DNA from: Gemmatimonadales bacterium
GTDB taxonomy: Bacteria; Gemmatimonadota; Gemmatimonadetes; Gemmatimonadales; GWC2-71-9
NCBI GenBank assembly: GCA_011772755.1
Contig: WVYX01000031.1
Span: forward strand, 1-60,589
Length of the DNA stretch: 60,589 nt
Direction of reading: 5' to 3'
The stretch's first letter is position 1. The number at the start of each line of letters is the position of its first letter. Shown one piece after another: positions 1-7,803 of the stretch. The translations under genes and the position numbers were made by a program. Below the pieces are notes generated by a model. It searched no databases. It worked only from the letters and a program-made list of their open reading frames with translations, and had not been told where the DNA came from.

Positions 1-769
1 TGGGATCATTGTCCGCCGGCGTCACCTCAGGCTGCTCGTCGTCGTCGGTGAAGATGACGGAGACATCCCATTCCTGGATGCCGTACGCCAGCACCTCGCC
101 GGCGGGCGTACCGTCAGGGTTGAGGTAGTCGGCCCGCATGAGCTTGTCCCCGTCCAGGTAATAGACGATTACGCCCAGCTTCTGAACGAAGGTGCCGTAC
201 CGATCCAGCAGCAGGCCGCCGCTCAAGCCCGCCGTGTAGTGCAGCAACTGAGTGTGGGGCGTGAACGTGATGGTACGTGAGGTGCCCTTGGTGACGCCCG
301 AAATCAAGATCAGCCGCCGCGTATCGTTGATCTGGAGCCGGGCCAGGTTACCCGCCTCCAGCTCGAACTTGCCCTTGGCGTCCGCAGCGAGATCGAGACA
401 GTACGTCCCGCAGGTCCCGCCCGGGGACAGGGGGTTGTCCGTGCCGGCCGGGGGTGCCAGATCGTAGGGCGGCGACTCGCTGGGCGTGAACGGGACCGAG
501 AGAATGACGATGGTGTCAGCCCACACCGCCAGCGTACCGAACGAGATGGTGCTGGCAATCCCCACACCCACGGTCTGCATGTCACGCTCGAGGGACATGC
601 CGATAAACCGCCCGTTGCGGTACGCCTGCTCCCGCACCTCGTTGCCCTCGACGGTGCGCCAGGTCGTCACTGCGAAGGAAAGCGCAGCCGACAACACGAT
701 CACACCGACCGTCAGCGCGATTAGGAGCTCGACGAGTGTGAAGCCTCGGTTCGCTGCGTTATTGCGCAT
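1..769 (-). CDS. PilW-like minor pilin (prepilin), 3' end cut by window edge
   Basis: The visible part begins MRNNAANRGFTLVELLIAL, a class III prepilin signal: short basic leader, G|F cleavage site, Glu at +5 of the mature protein, then a hydrophobic helix. Such proteins are processed by PilD and sit in the pilus tip or priming complex. After the helix it has an arginine-rich stretch (VREQAYRNGRFIGMSLERD) typical of PilW-like minor pilins and then a beta-rich globular domain. AGGAGCGAAGG lies directly before the ATG. It is the last visible gene of the minus-strand pilin operon, 10 bp after the PilV-like gene. The C-terminus lies outside the window, so length cannot be judged. Confidence 0.85.
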   Translation of the reverse strand, partial: MRNNAANRGFTLVELLIALTVGVIVLSAALSFAVTTWRTVEGNEVREQAYRNGRFIGMSLERDMQTVGVGIASTISFGTLAVWADTIVILSVPFTPSESPPYDLAPPAGTDNPLSPGGTCGTYCLDLAADAKGKFELEAGNLARLQINDTRRLILISGVTKGTSRTITFTPHTQLLHYTAGLSGGLLLDRYGTFVQKLGVIVYYLDGDKLMRADYLNPDGTPAGEVLAYGIQEWDVSVIFTDDDEQPEVTPADNDP

Positions 770-779
770 CCTTCGCTCC

Positions 780-1166
780 TTACATTACGACTGCGCCGAC
801 GTAAACCAGCGTCACCAGTTCCACCGGCTCCTGGGAGCGGGGGGCATCTATCAGCACCCGCACCCGCACCAGGTTCTCGCCGGTACTCTCGACTTCGACG
901 GTGCGGGTGTACTGGCCGTTGGGATCGGCTGCGCCCGTGTCGTTGACTTTGACCGCGCTCTCCGACGACAGTGTCGCCGGATCGCGACTGCGCAGAGTCT
1001 CCATGTACGCCCGGCCGATGGCCACGGCCGTCGTCCGGGTGGCCGCCGCCGACCGCGCCGCCAGCACCTCACCCCCCGCCCGACTCAGCGCCATGATCCC
1101 CACGGCAAGGAGGATCAGCGCGATCATGACGGAGATCAGCGTGAATCCGGCTTCCTTCATCGTCAT
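780..1166 (-). CDS. PilV-like minor pilin (prepilin)
   Basis: 128 residues starting MTMKEAGFTLISVMIAL, a type IV prepilin leader with the G|FTL cleavage site followed by a roughly 20-residue hydrophobic helix; the residue at +5 is Ser rather than Glu. The rest is a short soluble domain with no known catalytic motif. The chosen ATG at 1166 overlaps the stop of the upstream FimT/GspH-like gene (ATGA), and the leader fits only this start or the ATG two codons later. A longer reading to 1193 would put ten extra residues before the leader and is unlikely. Likely works with the neighbouring minor pilins in a priming complex. Confidence 0.85.
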   Translation of the reverse strand: MTMKEAGFTLISVMIALILLAVGIMALSRAGGEVLAARSAAATRTTAVAIGRAYMETLRSRDPATLSSESAVKVNDTGAADPNGQYTRTVEVESTGENLVRVRVLIDAPRSQEPVELVTLVYVGAVVM

Positions 1167-1711
1167 TGCCATTCTCCCCCGCGGAAGACCCACGATTTCA
1201 CCGAGCCCGATCCAGTGACCGAGACGGCGGCTACGGCGTCGTCCTGATCTCGATGGACGAAGTAGACCACGCCCCGCGTACCGAACGGCGTGGTCACCCC
1301 CCGACCATTGAACTCGACGCGACTATCAGCAAACGTGACGGCTCCAGACCCCGAGTCGCCGGGCACGGCGCCGACGCTGCCCCGGCCGAACCCGATGCCT
1401 GCGGGAAGCTCGCGCCAGCGGAACGTGCCCAGGGCCTGCATCTCGGCTTCCGACTCGGTGAATTCCCCGTCGCCGTCATGATCTACGTATCCCTTGTAGA
1501 CCTTCTCTGACTCGTCGAACGTCAATCTCACAGCCTTCTTGGTACTCAGGGCCCGGGTCCGCGCCAGCTCGATATCCCGCGTGAGCTGCTGGGCCGCGAG
1601 CGCCACCTTGCGCGTGGGGCTCACCCTCATGAAGGGGATCGCCACCGCCAGCAGGATCGACAGCAGCGTGACGACGATCAGCATCTCGATGAGCGTGAAG
1701 CCCTTGCGCAT
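1163..1711 (-). CDS. FimT/GspH-type pseudopilin
   Basis: 182 residues. The N-terminus MRKGFTLIEMLIVVTLLSIL is a textbook prepilin leader with Glu at +5 of the mature protein. The C-terminal domain has the GspH/FimT layout: ARTRALSTKKAVRLTFD in the first strand region, a DHDGDGEF acidic loop and a Gly-rich central part. Such proteins are minor pilins of type IV pili or the type II secretion pseudopilus. A purine-rich AGAGGAAAGGGTC precedes the ATG. Upstream lies a heptamer-repeat inverted repeat, which separates it from the PilX-like gene on the same strand. Confidence 0.88.
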   Translation of the reverse strand: MRKGFTLIEMLIVVTLLSILLAVAIPFMRVSPTRKVALAAQQLTRDIELARTRALSTKKAVRLTFDESEKVYKGYVDHDGDGEFTESEAEMQALGTFRWRELPAGIGFGRGSVGAVPGDSGSGAVTFADSRVEFNGRGVTTPFGTRGVVYFVHRDQDDAVAAVSVTGSGSVKSWVFRGGEWQ

Positions 1712-1782
1712 GACCCTTTCCTCTACTTACTGAGAGCCTTCTGCCTTCGGCTTCAGACCGCAAACCTTCAGCGCTGATCCTC

Positions 1783-1852
1783 GCAGTTCGCAATTCGCAG
1801 TTCGTGATGGTTGCCGCAGTTCCACGAATTGCGAATCGCCAACTGCGAACTG
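1783..1852. repeat. Heptamer inverted repeat between pilX-like and fimT-like genes
   Basis: The left arm is three 7-bp units in a row (GCAGTTC, GCAATTC, GCAGTTC; 1783-1803). The right arm is four units of the complementary type (CGAATTG, CGAATCG, CCAACTG, CGAACTG; about 1824-1851). The arms can pair to a hairpin. On the minus strand the array is followed by CTGAAG and GAAGGCTC-type sequence leading to the fimT-like start, the same tail seen before tyrS and porX. Confidence 0.85.
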
Positions 1853-1878
1853 CCTGTCCCTTAGGGCTCGCGGCTTCC

Positions 1879-3969
1879 CTAATATACCGGCCGGAAGGCC
1901 GTCCGGATCACCACCCCAACCACCGGGGTCCCCGGCGGCAGGTACTGGGGATCCTCGAACCGGGTGTCAAACTGCCAGTCCCGCTGGGGCGGACTGTAGT
2001 ACGTCCCATTCCACGTCCCGATGGCCTTCTGGGAGATGTTGAGTGACACCAGCGCACCACGGTAGATGAACTTGATCCCGGTCCACTTCTCCAGGAAGCG
2101 GGGGAAGTTCTCGATCCCGCCGCCGTAGAAGTCGGAATAGCCACCGGGACAACCGGCCACCTCATGGTCGCACGGGGTGGCCGAGTGGCCAGCCAGTATC
2201 GCGGCCCAGACCTCAGTCTGCGAGGCGATCTTCTTCTCCACCACCTGGACCTTGTGGTCGGCGTCATTCCAGGCGTTCGACAAGATGGTGATGGCGTCGC
2301 CCACCAGGGACGCCGGCTGCCAGGCGGTCTTGTTGAAATCGCCGCGCACGTACAACGGGTGATCGGTGGCGAAGGTCATCCGGTTTGGCAACACACTGGC
2401 GTTGATGACCCGTACTGACGGATCCAGCGTGTTGTCCAGCAGCAGGTCCTTGGCCTCCTGGGTCCACCCACCCAGCGTAGCCGGGGCCTGGAACTCCACG
2501 TAGACGACCTCGGACTGCCGCTTGGCATCCCCCGCAGCCCAGGCAGTGAGCCCGGCGACGTTGATGTTCAGGACGTCCCGCATGTTCTTCTCGCGGCCGT
2601 CGAAGTAGTTGGACCACTCCCACTGGAAGATGCTGCACATATCTGCTGGTTGCGGCACCATCATGCCGTCCGGCCGCGACACGGTGATCTGGGGCCACGG
2701 CGTGCCGACGCCTCCCAGCAGCAACTGAAGATCCTTCCAAATGGCGGTGCCGTTGTAGCCCCCACCCTCGTCCGACGTGACGACGATCTTGAGCTCGTCG
2801 GCGTCGGTAGGAACGGTGTAGACGAAGGTGCAGCTCTCATCCACCTCTATTTCGCTCTTCAACGTTCCGTTGACGTAGATCTTCACGTCGTACTCGTCGT
2901 CGGAGCCGCAGTTGGGACCGATCTTGAAGGTGATCTTGACGCCCGGGAACACAGGCTGCAGACCACCAACACCCGGGTCACCAATGGTCTCGTCCGGCGC
3001 CTTCGAGCCCTTGCCGGCGCAGACTGCGTCCTGGGCGGCCAGATTGACGAGGTCCACCGTCAAGTACATGTCGGCCTTCCAGGAGAACTTGGCCTGCTGC
3101 TCCATCTCCGTGTCAGCCAGGTCTCGTGGCCGAATCACCTCGATGGCATCCATCCCCGGCGGCAACGGCACCTTCAACGAATCCACATCGTAGGCGTCCG
3201 TCTTCAGCCGATTGTCGAAGTCGGTGTCGCTCCGGTTCCGAAACGCGTTGGGATCCGAATGCGTGCGACTGTCGAACAGCAGCTGCACCTCGTTCCCATA
3301 GGCGTCGTCGATGTAGACGCCGTTGTACACGTTGTGGTTGTCCTTGCGGTCGTGGAACACCTTGTTGGGCGTGGTGATCGCATCCCGATACCAGGCATTG
3401 TTGGAGCTCAAGTAGATGTTCCCATTGGAGTGCACCCAGCCGGCGAACTCCATGGGCGGCCCGTTGGTGGCCTCCAGATCCTTCTCGAAGAACACCCCGA
3501 ACTGGAAGATGGGAATCGCCTGCGCCTTGGCCGAAATGAGAATGGCGCTGGTGTTCTCCATCACATCCTTGGCCTCGGAGAAGATCTCCACTTGCTGGGT
3601 CAGGGAGTACAGCCCTGCGAACTCTCCGTCGGTGATGGTCTCGATAATGATGTCCCCGGTCTTGGTCACCGAGAAGTTGTCGAACGTGAACCCCTCCAGG
3701 GTTGGCGGCTTGAGGGCGTCCAGCTCCTCTTTGGCGATGTTTCCGTCGTCCATAGCGACGGCCAGTTGGCCCATGAGGGCTTCGGTGCTCGCCTCCGCCG
3801 CGTAGAAGACCCGGGAGTTGCGATAGTCCAGACTCGTGGTCCTGATCGTCGTCATGGCGCCCAGCACCGCGGCGGCGAGCAGTACCGAGATGAGCAGCAG
3901 CACCATCAGGGTGGCCTCCAGGGCGAAACCCCTGATGTCGTTGCGCAATGCTCTGACAATCTTCAACAT
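1879..3969 (-). CDS. PilX-like pilus assembly protein, large
   Basis: 696 residues from an ATG preceded by GGAGG. The N-terminus MLKIVRALRNDIRGFALEATLMV followed by a Leu/Val/Ala-rich helix resembles PilX N-terminal domains (G|FAL cleavage site, Glu at +4) rather than a standard pilin, and the helix runs into YRNSRVFYAAEASTEALM, a typical PilX-family stretch. The remaining roughly 600 residues are a large predicted extracellular, beta-rich region with several Cys (a CDHEVAGC pair near residue 605). PilX of model organisms is about 200 residues, so this is a much enlarged version. First well-supported gene after the riboswitch, and head of the pilW/pilV/fimT-like cluster. Confidence 0.75.
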   Translation of the reverse strand: MLKIVRALRNDIRGFALEATLMVLLLISVLLAAAVLGAMTTIRTTSLDYRNSRVFYAAEASTEALMGQLAVAMDDGNIAKEELDALKPPTLEGFTFDNFSVTKTGDIIIETITDGEFAGLYSLTQQVEIFSEAKDVMENTSAILISAKAQAIPIFQFGVFFEKDLEATNGPPMEFAGWVHSNGNIYLSSNNAWYRDAITTPNKVFHDRKDNHNVYNGVYIDDAYGNEVQLLFDSRTHSDPNAFRNRSDTDFDNRLKTDAYDVDSLKVPLPPGMDAIEVIRPRDLADTEMEQQAKFSWKADMYLTVDLVNLAAQDAVCAGKGSKAPDETIGDPGVGGLQPVFPGVKITFKIGPNCGSDDEYDVKIYVNGTLKSEIEVDESCTFVYTVPTDADELKIVVTSDEGGGYNGTAIWKDLQLLLGGVGTPWPQITVSRPDGMMVPQPADMCSIFQWEWSNYFDGREKNMRDVLNINVAGLTAWAAGDAKRQSEVVYVEFQAPATLGGWTQEAKDLLLDNTLDPSVRVINASVLPNRMTFATDHPLYVRGDFNKTAWQPASLVGDAITILSNAWNDADHKVQVVEKKIASQTEVWAAILAGHSATPCDHEVAGCPGGYSDFYGGGIENFPRFLEKWTGIKFIYRGALVSLNISQKAIGTWNGTYYSPPQRDWQFDTRFEDPQYLPPGTPVVGVVIRTAFRPVY

Positions 3970-3982
3970 AGGTCCTCCACGC

Positions 3983-4237
3983 TCAGGGAACACGACCGTA
4001 TGTCTCCTCGGTGCGCGGGGCCGCGCTGCGCGACCATCCTACACCGATAGTATCCGTATCGCCGGCGCCGGCCCCGCCGTGGCGCTGCGCGCCATACTGG
4101 GCGAGACTCACACCCGGCGGGGCGCTGTCGAGCCGATATCGAGCCCGGTTGTGCCTCGGGAAAGCCAAATCGGCGAGCCAGGCGATGAGCACGACGGTGG
4201 CCGCTGCGAGGCAGTAGGAGGCTCCGGCCTCGGCCAC
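3983..4237 (-). CDS. Possible small membrane protein downstream of riboswitch
   Basis: Tentative. An 84-residue frame opens with GTG 25 bp after the aptamer and ends 13 bp before the PilX-like ATG. It encodes MAEAGASYC then a hydrophobic stretch (LAAATVVLIAWLADLAF) and a hydrophilic tail. The position, operon orientation and strong G/C third-position bias in the first half favour a real gene. No clear ribosome-binding site precedes the GTG, and no family is recognised. If false, the riboswitch-to-pilX leader is about 290 nt of untranslated RNA. Confidence 0.4.
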   Translation of the reverse strand: MAEAGASYCLAAATVVLIAWLADLAFPRHNRARYRLDSAPPGVSLAQYGAQRHGGAGAGDTDTIGVGWSRSAAPRTEETYGRVP

Positions 4238-4261
4238 GTGAATCGCGTCGTGTTCTCATCT

Positions 4262-4374
4262 GCATTGCCTCCGGCAACCCGGCTGTCGTCTCCTGGCCAT
4301 CCCAAGCCCGGAAGACGACCCGTGGCTTTGCGTCCCACGGTTACCCGTGGTTTGCTCTTATCGGTCAGCAACGC
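4262..4374 (-). promoter_or_regulatory. GEMM-I riboswitch (c-di-GMP / cGAMP aptamer) upstream of minor-pilin operon
   Basis: Reading the minus strand: GCAAACC (4355-4349), then hairpin CCACGG-GUAA-CCGUGG with a GNRA tetraloop, then GGGACGCAAAGCC, then a second stem (GUCUUC with GGAGAC), then ACAGCCGGGUUGCC. These are the hallmark elements of GEMM-I aptamers, in order and spacing. A closing P1 helix pairs 4374-4368 with 4268-4262 (7 bp including one G-U). The 3' strand can instead form UUGCC-GGA-GGCAA, giving a plausible expression switch. The base before GCAAACC, equivalent to G20 of the Vibrio Vc2 aptamer, is A (complement of 4356), as in cGAMP-responsive GEMM-Ib RNAs. It would regulate the downstream pilin genes. 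The class is secure; the ligand is inferred. Confidence 0.92.
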
Positions 4375-4504
4375 GCACTGGGCCATCCAGCCCAGATACC
4401 CGCAACTGCTACTACCTGCCAGTGCAACCCGGATGCCACCACGGCCGACCCGGGCCACCTCCTTTGCACAGGGCAACTTAGGCCAGTGCCCCGCCGCGCG
4501 CTGT

Positions 4505-4533
4505 GAAAAGAGTCACAACCGGACACCTGTCAA
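4505..4533 (-). promoter_or_regulatory. Candidate promoter for riboswitch-pilin transcript
   Basis: On the minus strand TTGACA (4533-4528) is followed after 17 bp by CTTTTC (4510-4505). The -35 is perfect and the -10 is poor. It would start a leader about 125 nt upstream of the aptamer. It is the only good -35 I see in that leader. Confidence 0.4.
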
Positions 4534-4601
4534 AATGCCGGGCCGCGGGCGAATTGCCTGGTGATGTTTGTCACACTACTGAAGCCTTCAGCCGCCTGCC
4601 A

Positions 4602-4816
4602 GCAGTTCGCGATTCGCGATTCGCAGTTCGGGGAGTGGCGCAGGGATCACGAACTGCGAACCGCGGATCGTGAATTGCCCTGAAGGCAGTCGGCAGTCGC
4701 TGGAGCGGTTCGCAATTCGCAATTCGTGGGACTGCTCAAGGGGATTACGAATGGCCAACAGCCAGCCGGGAAGTACTGCGGCGACCACGAACTGCCAATT
4801 GCGAACTGCGTACTGC
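4602..4816. repeat. Two tandem heptamer inverted repeats
   Basis: Two hairpin-capable units lie side by side. Unit 1: GCAGTTC, GCGATTC, GCGATTC, GCAGTTC (4602-4629) against CGAACTG, CGAACCG, CGGATCG, TGAATTG (about 4650-4677). Unit 2: GCGGTTC, GCAATTC, GCAATTC (4705-4725) against CGAACTG, CCAATTG, CGAACTG, CGTACTG (about 4788-4815). Period is 7 throughout. No convincing gene overlaps. On the minus strand the block ends with GGCGGCTGAAGGCTTCAG, like other members of the family. The rest of 4375-4970 holds the candidate promoter and C-rich spacer; I see no gene there. Confidence 0.88.
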
Positions 4817-4970
4817 CAGCCCGAAGGCTGACGGCTCCCCCCCGTCCCCCACCCCCCCAACGCAACCATCCGCGCTAACCATGCATCTAACCCATTGGAC
4901 CCCCGGGAGACACCTCCCCGAAACCTGGGAGCCCCCGTCTCCGTAGGGGTCGGTGGATCGATAGGGTATC

Positions 4971-5059
4971 TGCGGCGTGTTGGGCACCTTGCTGCCCGGC
5001 AAGGAGGCTCGCTGGAGGGGACGAGCGGGACCACGCTTAGCCCGGCCCAACACGCCGCA
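4971..5059. ncRNA. Candidate structured RNA closed by a perfect 15-bp stem
   Basis: TGCGGCGTGTTGGGC (4971-4985) is exactly complementary to 5045-5059. Inside are two further stems: CCTTGC/GCAAGG (4987-4992 with 4999-5004) and a GCTCG/CGAGC hairpin (about 5007-5026). The whole could fold as a multi-branch junction of about 89 nt. Just downstream on the plus strand is a strong hairpin with a short T-run. No known RNA family is recognised: SRP, T-box and tRNA signatures are absent. It could be a small RNA, an argH 3'-UTR structure, or a palindromic mobile repeat. Strand is undetermined. Confidence 0.45.
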
Positions 5060-5075
5060 AGTACTTACTAAAGGA

Positions 5076-5103
5076 ACGGGGAGTGGCATCTGCCACTCCC
5101 CGT
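5076..5103. terminator. Strong bidirectional terminator hairpin after argH
   Basis: ACGGGGAGTGGCA / TGCCACTCCCCGT is a perfect 13-bp stem with a TC loop. On the minus strand it lies 28 bp beyond the argH stop and is followed by TCCTTTAG. On the plus strand it is followed by TTTG. It probably ends the argR-argG-argH transcript and possibly a plus-strand RNA from 4971. Confidence 0.8.
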
Positions 5104-5130
5104 TTTGCACCGGCAAACCGGCTGGAGAGG

Positions 5131-6561
5131 TCAACTTGGCATCTGGAACTCCCCTTCCAGCCGGAGAATCTGTGCCGCCACCGACGCCCCGGACGAGCCG
5201 CCGGCCGAGTCCCGACGCTCGATCGAGCCCTCCCAGGAGTCCAGCGAAGCCACCAGGGATGGCAGCAGTGGGTGGATGGCACCCGCCTCATCCGGCGGCA
5301 CGTCGCCGAGGTGGAGGCCTCGGGTCTCCGCCAGCTTGACCAGGCGGCCCACCAGCCCGTGGGCCTCGCGAAACGGCACGCCCGCCGCCGCGAGGCCCTC
5401 GGCGAGGTCCGTGGCCAGCAAGTCCCGATCGAGGGCGGCGGCCATGCGCTCCGGCACCGGCTCCAGGGTCTCGACCGCGCCCCGAACGGCAGGCAGGGTG
5501 AGCAGCATCGTGTCTACCGCGTCGAACAGGAAGGCCTTGTCCTCCTGAAGGTCCTTGCTGTACCCCGCAGGAAGCGCCTTGAGCAGCGAGAGGAGCCCGG
5601 CGAGGTCACTCAGGACCCTGGCGGACTTCGCCCGGGCCAGCTCGAACACATCCGGGTTCCGCTTGTGGGGAAGCAGGCTCGAGCCGGTGCAGTAGCCGTC
5701 GGCCAGACGGATGAAGCCGTACTCGGAGGACGCGTAGGTAAGCAGCTCGCCGGCTAGACGAGACATGTGCGTCGCCAGCAACGCCAGGGCGAACAGCAAT
5801 TCCGCGGCGAAGTCTCGGTCGCCCGTGACGTCCAGGGCGTTGGAGGCCGGACGATCAAAGCCCAGGGTCCCCGCAAGGAAGTCCCGATCCACCGTTACGC
5901 TCGACCCCGCCAACGCCCCGGAGCCCAGCGGCAGCTCTGCCATGCGCCGGGCCGCGTCGGCCAGTCGTGCCCGGTCTCGGGTGAGCGGCCATGCGTGGGC
6001 CAGGAGCACATACCCCCACCGCACCGGCTGCGCCCGCTGACCGTGGGTGTAGCCAGGGAGGTAGAGGTCGAGACCCCGCTTCGCCTGCCCCAGGAGCGCC
6101 CGACCAAGCCCCACTAGCTCACGCTCGACGGCGTCGCTCGCCTCCAGCCCCCAGAGGCGCAAGTCAGTCGCCACCTGATCGTTGCGGGACCGCCCGGTAT
6201 TGAGCTTGCCGGCAAGCTCTCCCACTTCCTGGTAGAGGAGTCGCTCCACCAGGGTATGTACATCCTCGTCTGGGGCTCCCACGCCTGCGCCATCGGCCAG
6301 GCGCTGGGCCACGCACTCGAGGCCGTCACACAGCTGCGCTTCCTCCTCTGGTTGCAGCACTCCGGCTCGCGCCAGGGCCTTCACCCAGGCCTTGGATGCC
6401 CGGACGTCCTGGGGCCACAACCGGTAGTCCACCGGGAGGCTGCGGTTGAGCTCAGCGGCCGCTGCCTCCATTCCCTCGACGAACCGGCCACCCCAGAGTC
6501 GATGTTCCGCTGCTGCTTCCCCGGCCTTAGGGTCAGTCTCCATCCCCGTGCGCCGCGTCAC
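5131..6561 (-). CDS. argH: Argininosuccinate lyase
   Basis: Splits argininosuccinate to arginine and fumarate, the last step of arginine synthesis, in the cytoplasm as a tetramer. 476 residues, near the usual 460. The fumarase/aspartase-superfamily signature GSSLLPHKRNPD, holding the catalytic Ser loop, is intact around residue 300. The early motif LWGGRFVEG and TGRSRNDQVATDLRLW are also typical of ArgH. The GTG start at 6561 overlaps the argG stop (GTGA), so it is translationally coupled. A strong terminator follows. Confidence 0.97.
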   Translation of the reverse strand: MTRRTGMETDPKAGEAAAEHRLWGGRFVEGMEAAAAELNRSLPVDYRLWPQDVRASKAWVKALARAGVLQPEEEAQLCDGLECVAQRLADGAGVGAPDEDVHTLVERLLYQEVGELAGKLNTGRSRNDQVATDLRLWGLEASDAVERELVGLGRALLGQAKRGLDLYLPGYTHGQRAQPVRWGYVLLAHAWPLTRDRARLADAARRMAELPLGSGALAGSSVTVDRDFLAGTLGFDRPASNALDVTGDRDFAAELLFALALLATHMSRLAGELLTYASSEYGFIRLADGYCTGSSLLPHKRNPDVFELARAKSARVLSDLAGLLSLLKALPAGYSKDLQEDKAFLFDAVDTMLLTLPAVRGAVETLEPVPERMAAALDRDLLATDLAEGLAAAGVPFREAHGLVGRLVKLAETRGLHLGDVPPDEAGAIHPLLPSLVASLDSWEGSIERRDSAGGSSGASVAAQILRLEGEFQMPS

Positions 6562-7781
6562 GCCACCTCCATCAGGCGGTTGGGCCGGTTCGCTACCTCT
6601 GCCGCGATCCTAACCGGCAGGCCGAAGAGATTGATGAAGCCGGCTGCGTCGGCCTGGTCATAGACCTCGTCGGCGCCGAACGTGGCATGCTGACTCGAAT
6701 AGAGGGAGAAGGGGCTCCGGCGCGACATGACCGTCACCGTGCCCTTGAACAGTCGGACCCGCACGGCACCCGTCACCCGCTGCTGGGTGACCGAGATTAG
6801 GGCATCTAACGCATCCCGTTCCGTGGTCCACCATCGCCCCTCGTAGACAAGGTCGGCGTAGCGCGGCGCGAGTTGGTCTTTGAGCGCGAGGGTGCGGCGG
6901 TCGAGGACCAGCTGCTCCAGCTCCCGATGCGCCGCTCGGAGCACCGTGCCCCCGGGAGTCTCGTAGACCCCGCGGGACTTCATGCCTACCAGCCGGTCTT
7001 CCACCACGTCGGCCCGACCCACCCCGTGGGCGCCAGCCAGCTCATTGAGCCGCTCCAGCAACGCCACCGGCGCCAGGGGGGCGGCGTCCAGGGCCACTGG
7101 CGTCCCCTGCTCGAAAGCGATGGTCACCTCTTCCGGCTCGTTGGGCGCGGCTGTCGGATCAGCAGTCAGGAGGAACACGTCCGGCGACGGTGCCGCACCC
7201 GGGTCCTCGACGATTCCCCCCTCGGTGGAGCAGTGCCACAGGTTCTGATCCCGAGAGTACGGCTGCTCCTGGCTGGCCTTTACGGGGATCCTCCGCTCCC
7301 GCAGGAAGGCGAGCAGGTCTTCGCGACCGCGGAATGCCCACTCGCGCCACGGCGCGATCACGGTGAGATCCGGGGCTAAGGCCTGAAAGGTCAGCTCGAA
7401 GCGGACTTGATCGTTGCCTTTCCCAGTGCACCCGTGGGACAGGTGAGTTGCGCCTGCGGCCCTGGCCGCTGCGACCTGGCCGGCCGCTATGACCGGTCGG
7501 GCCATGGCCGTGCCGAGCAGGTACGAGCGTGCATAGACCGCGCCGGCCCGGAGCGTGGGGAACACGAAGCCCTCGACGAACCGCTCCCGCAGGTCGTCCA
7601 CCACGCACTCCACCGCACCGGATCGTACGGCCTTCTGCTCCACGCCGGCCAGGTCGTCCTCCCCCTGCCCGACGTTGGCCACGTAGCACAGCACTCGTGC
7701 TCCGTAGGTCTCCTTGAGCCAGGGCACGATAGCTGAGGTGTCGAGCCCGCCCGAGTATGCCAGGGTGACCAGTGGACCCAT
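6558..7781 (-). CDS. argG: Argininosuccinate synthase
   Basis: Condenses citrulline and aspartate with ATP to argininosuccinate. 407 residues from the ATG at 7781, matching the family. The N-terminus MGPLVTLAYSGGLDTSAI holds the ATP-pyrophosphatase P-loop (SGGLDTS). STEGGIVEDPG and the conserved HGCTGKGNDQVRFE segment are present. An AGGAG stretch lies about 10 nt upstream of this ATG. A longer reading to 7838 would run through the operator palindrome and is rejected. Overlaps argH by 4 bp; argR is immediately upstream, so arginine repression is expected. Confidence 0.97.
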   Translation of the reverse strand: MGPLVTLAYSGGLDTSAIVPWLKETYGARVLCYVANVGQGEDDLAGVEQKAVRSGAVECVVDDLRERFVEGFVFPTLRAGAVYARSYLLGTAMARPVIAAGQVAAARAAGATHLSHGCTGKGNDQVRFELTFQALAPDLTVIAPWREWAFRGREDLLAFLRERRIPVKASQEQPYSRDQNLWHCSTEGGIVEDPGAAPSPDVFLLTADPTAAPNEPEEVTIAFEQGTPVALDAAPLAPVALLERLNELAGAHGVGRADVVEDRLVGMKSRGVYETPGGTVLRAAHRELEQLVLDRRTLALKDQLAPRYADLVYEGRWWTTERDALDALISVTQQRVTGAVRVRLFKGTVTVMSRRSPFSLYSSQHATFGADEVYDQADAAGFINLFGLPVRIAAEVANRPNRLMEVA

Positions 7782-7803
7782 GATACCACCGCTCCTGCGT
7801 GAC

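Noticed and set aside
2650-4050. 466-codon plus-strand ORF
   Set aside because: Antisense to the PilX-like gene, with composition (Val/Arg/His/Gly-rich) typical of a high-GC shadow frame and no domain.
4395-4500. Possible second GEMM aptamer in tandem upstream of 4374 (GTGCAAAGG ... GGCATCCGGGTTGCAC on the minus strand)
   Set aside because: The 5' GCAAACC element and GNRA stem are missing. Only the GCAAAG and CCGGGTTGC-like parts resemble the class, so it is at best a decayed copy.
5020-5110. T-box riboswitch (GGGACCACG followed by a terminator on the plus strand)
   Set aside because: No Stem I or specifier loop upstream, and no aminoacylation or amino-acid gene downstream on that strand; the plus strand runs antisense into argH.
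4588-5134. Overlapping minus-strand ORFs of 129-148 codons in the repeat region
   Set aside because: They run through the terminator hairpin, the 15-bp-stem structure and heptamer repeats. The translation is repetitive and unlike any protein.
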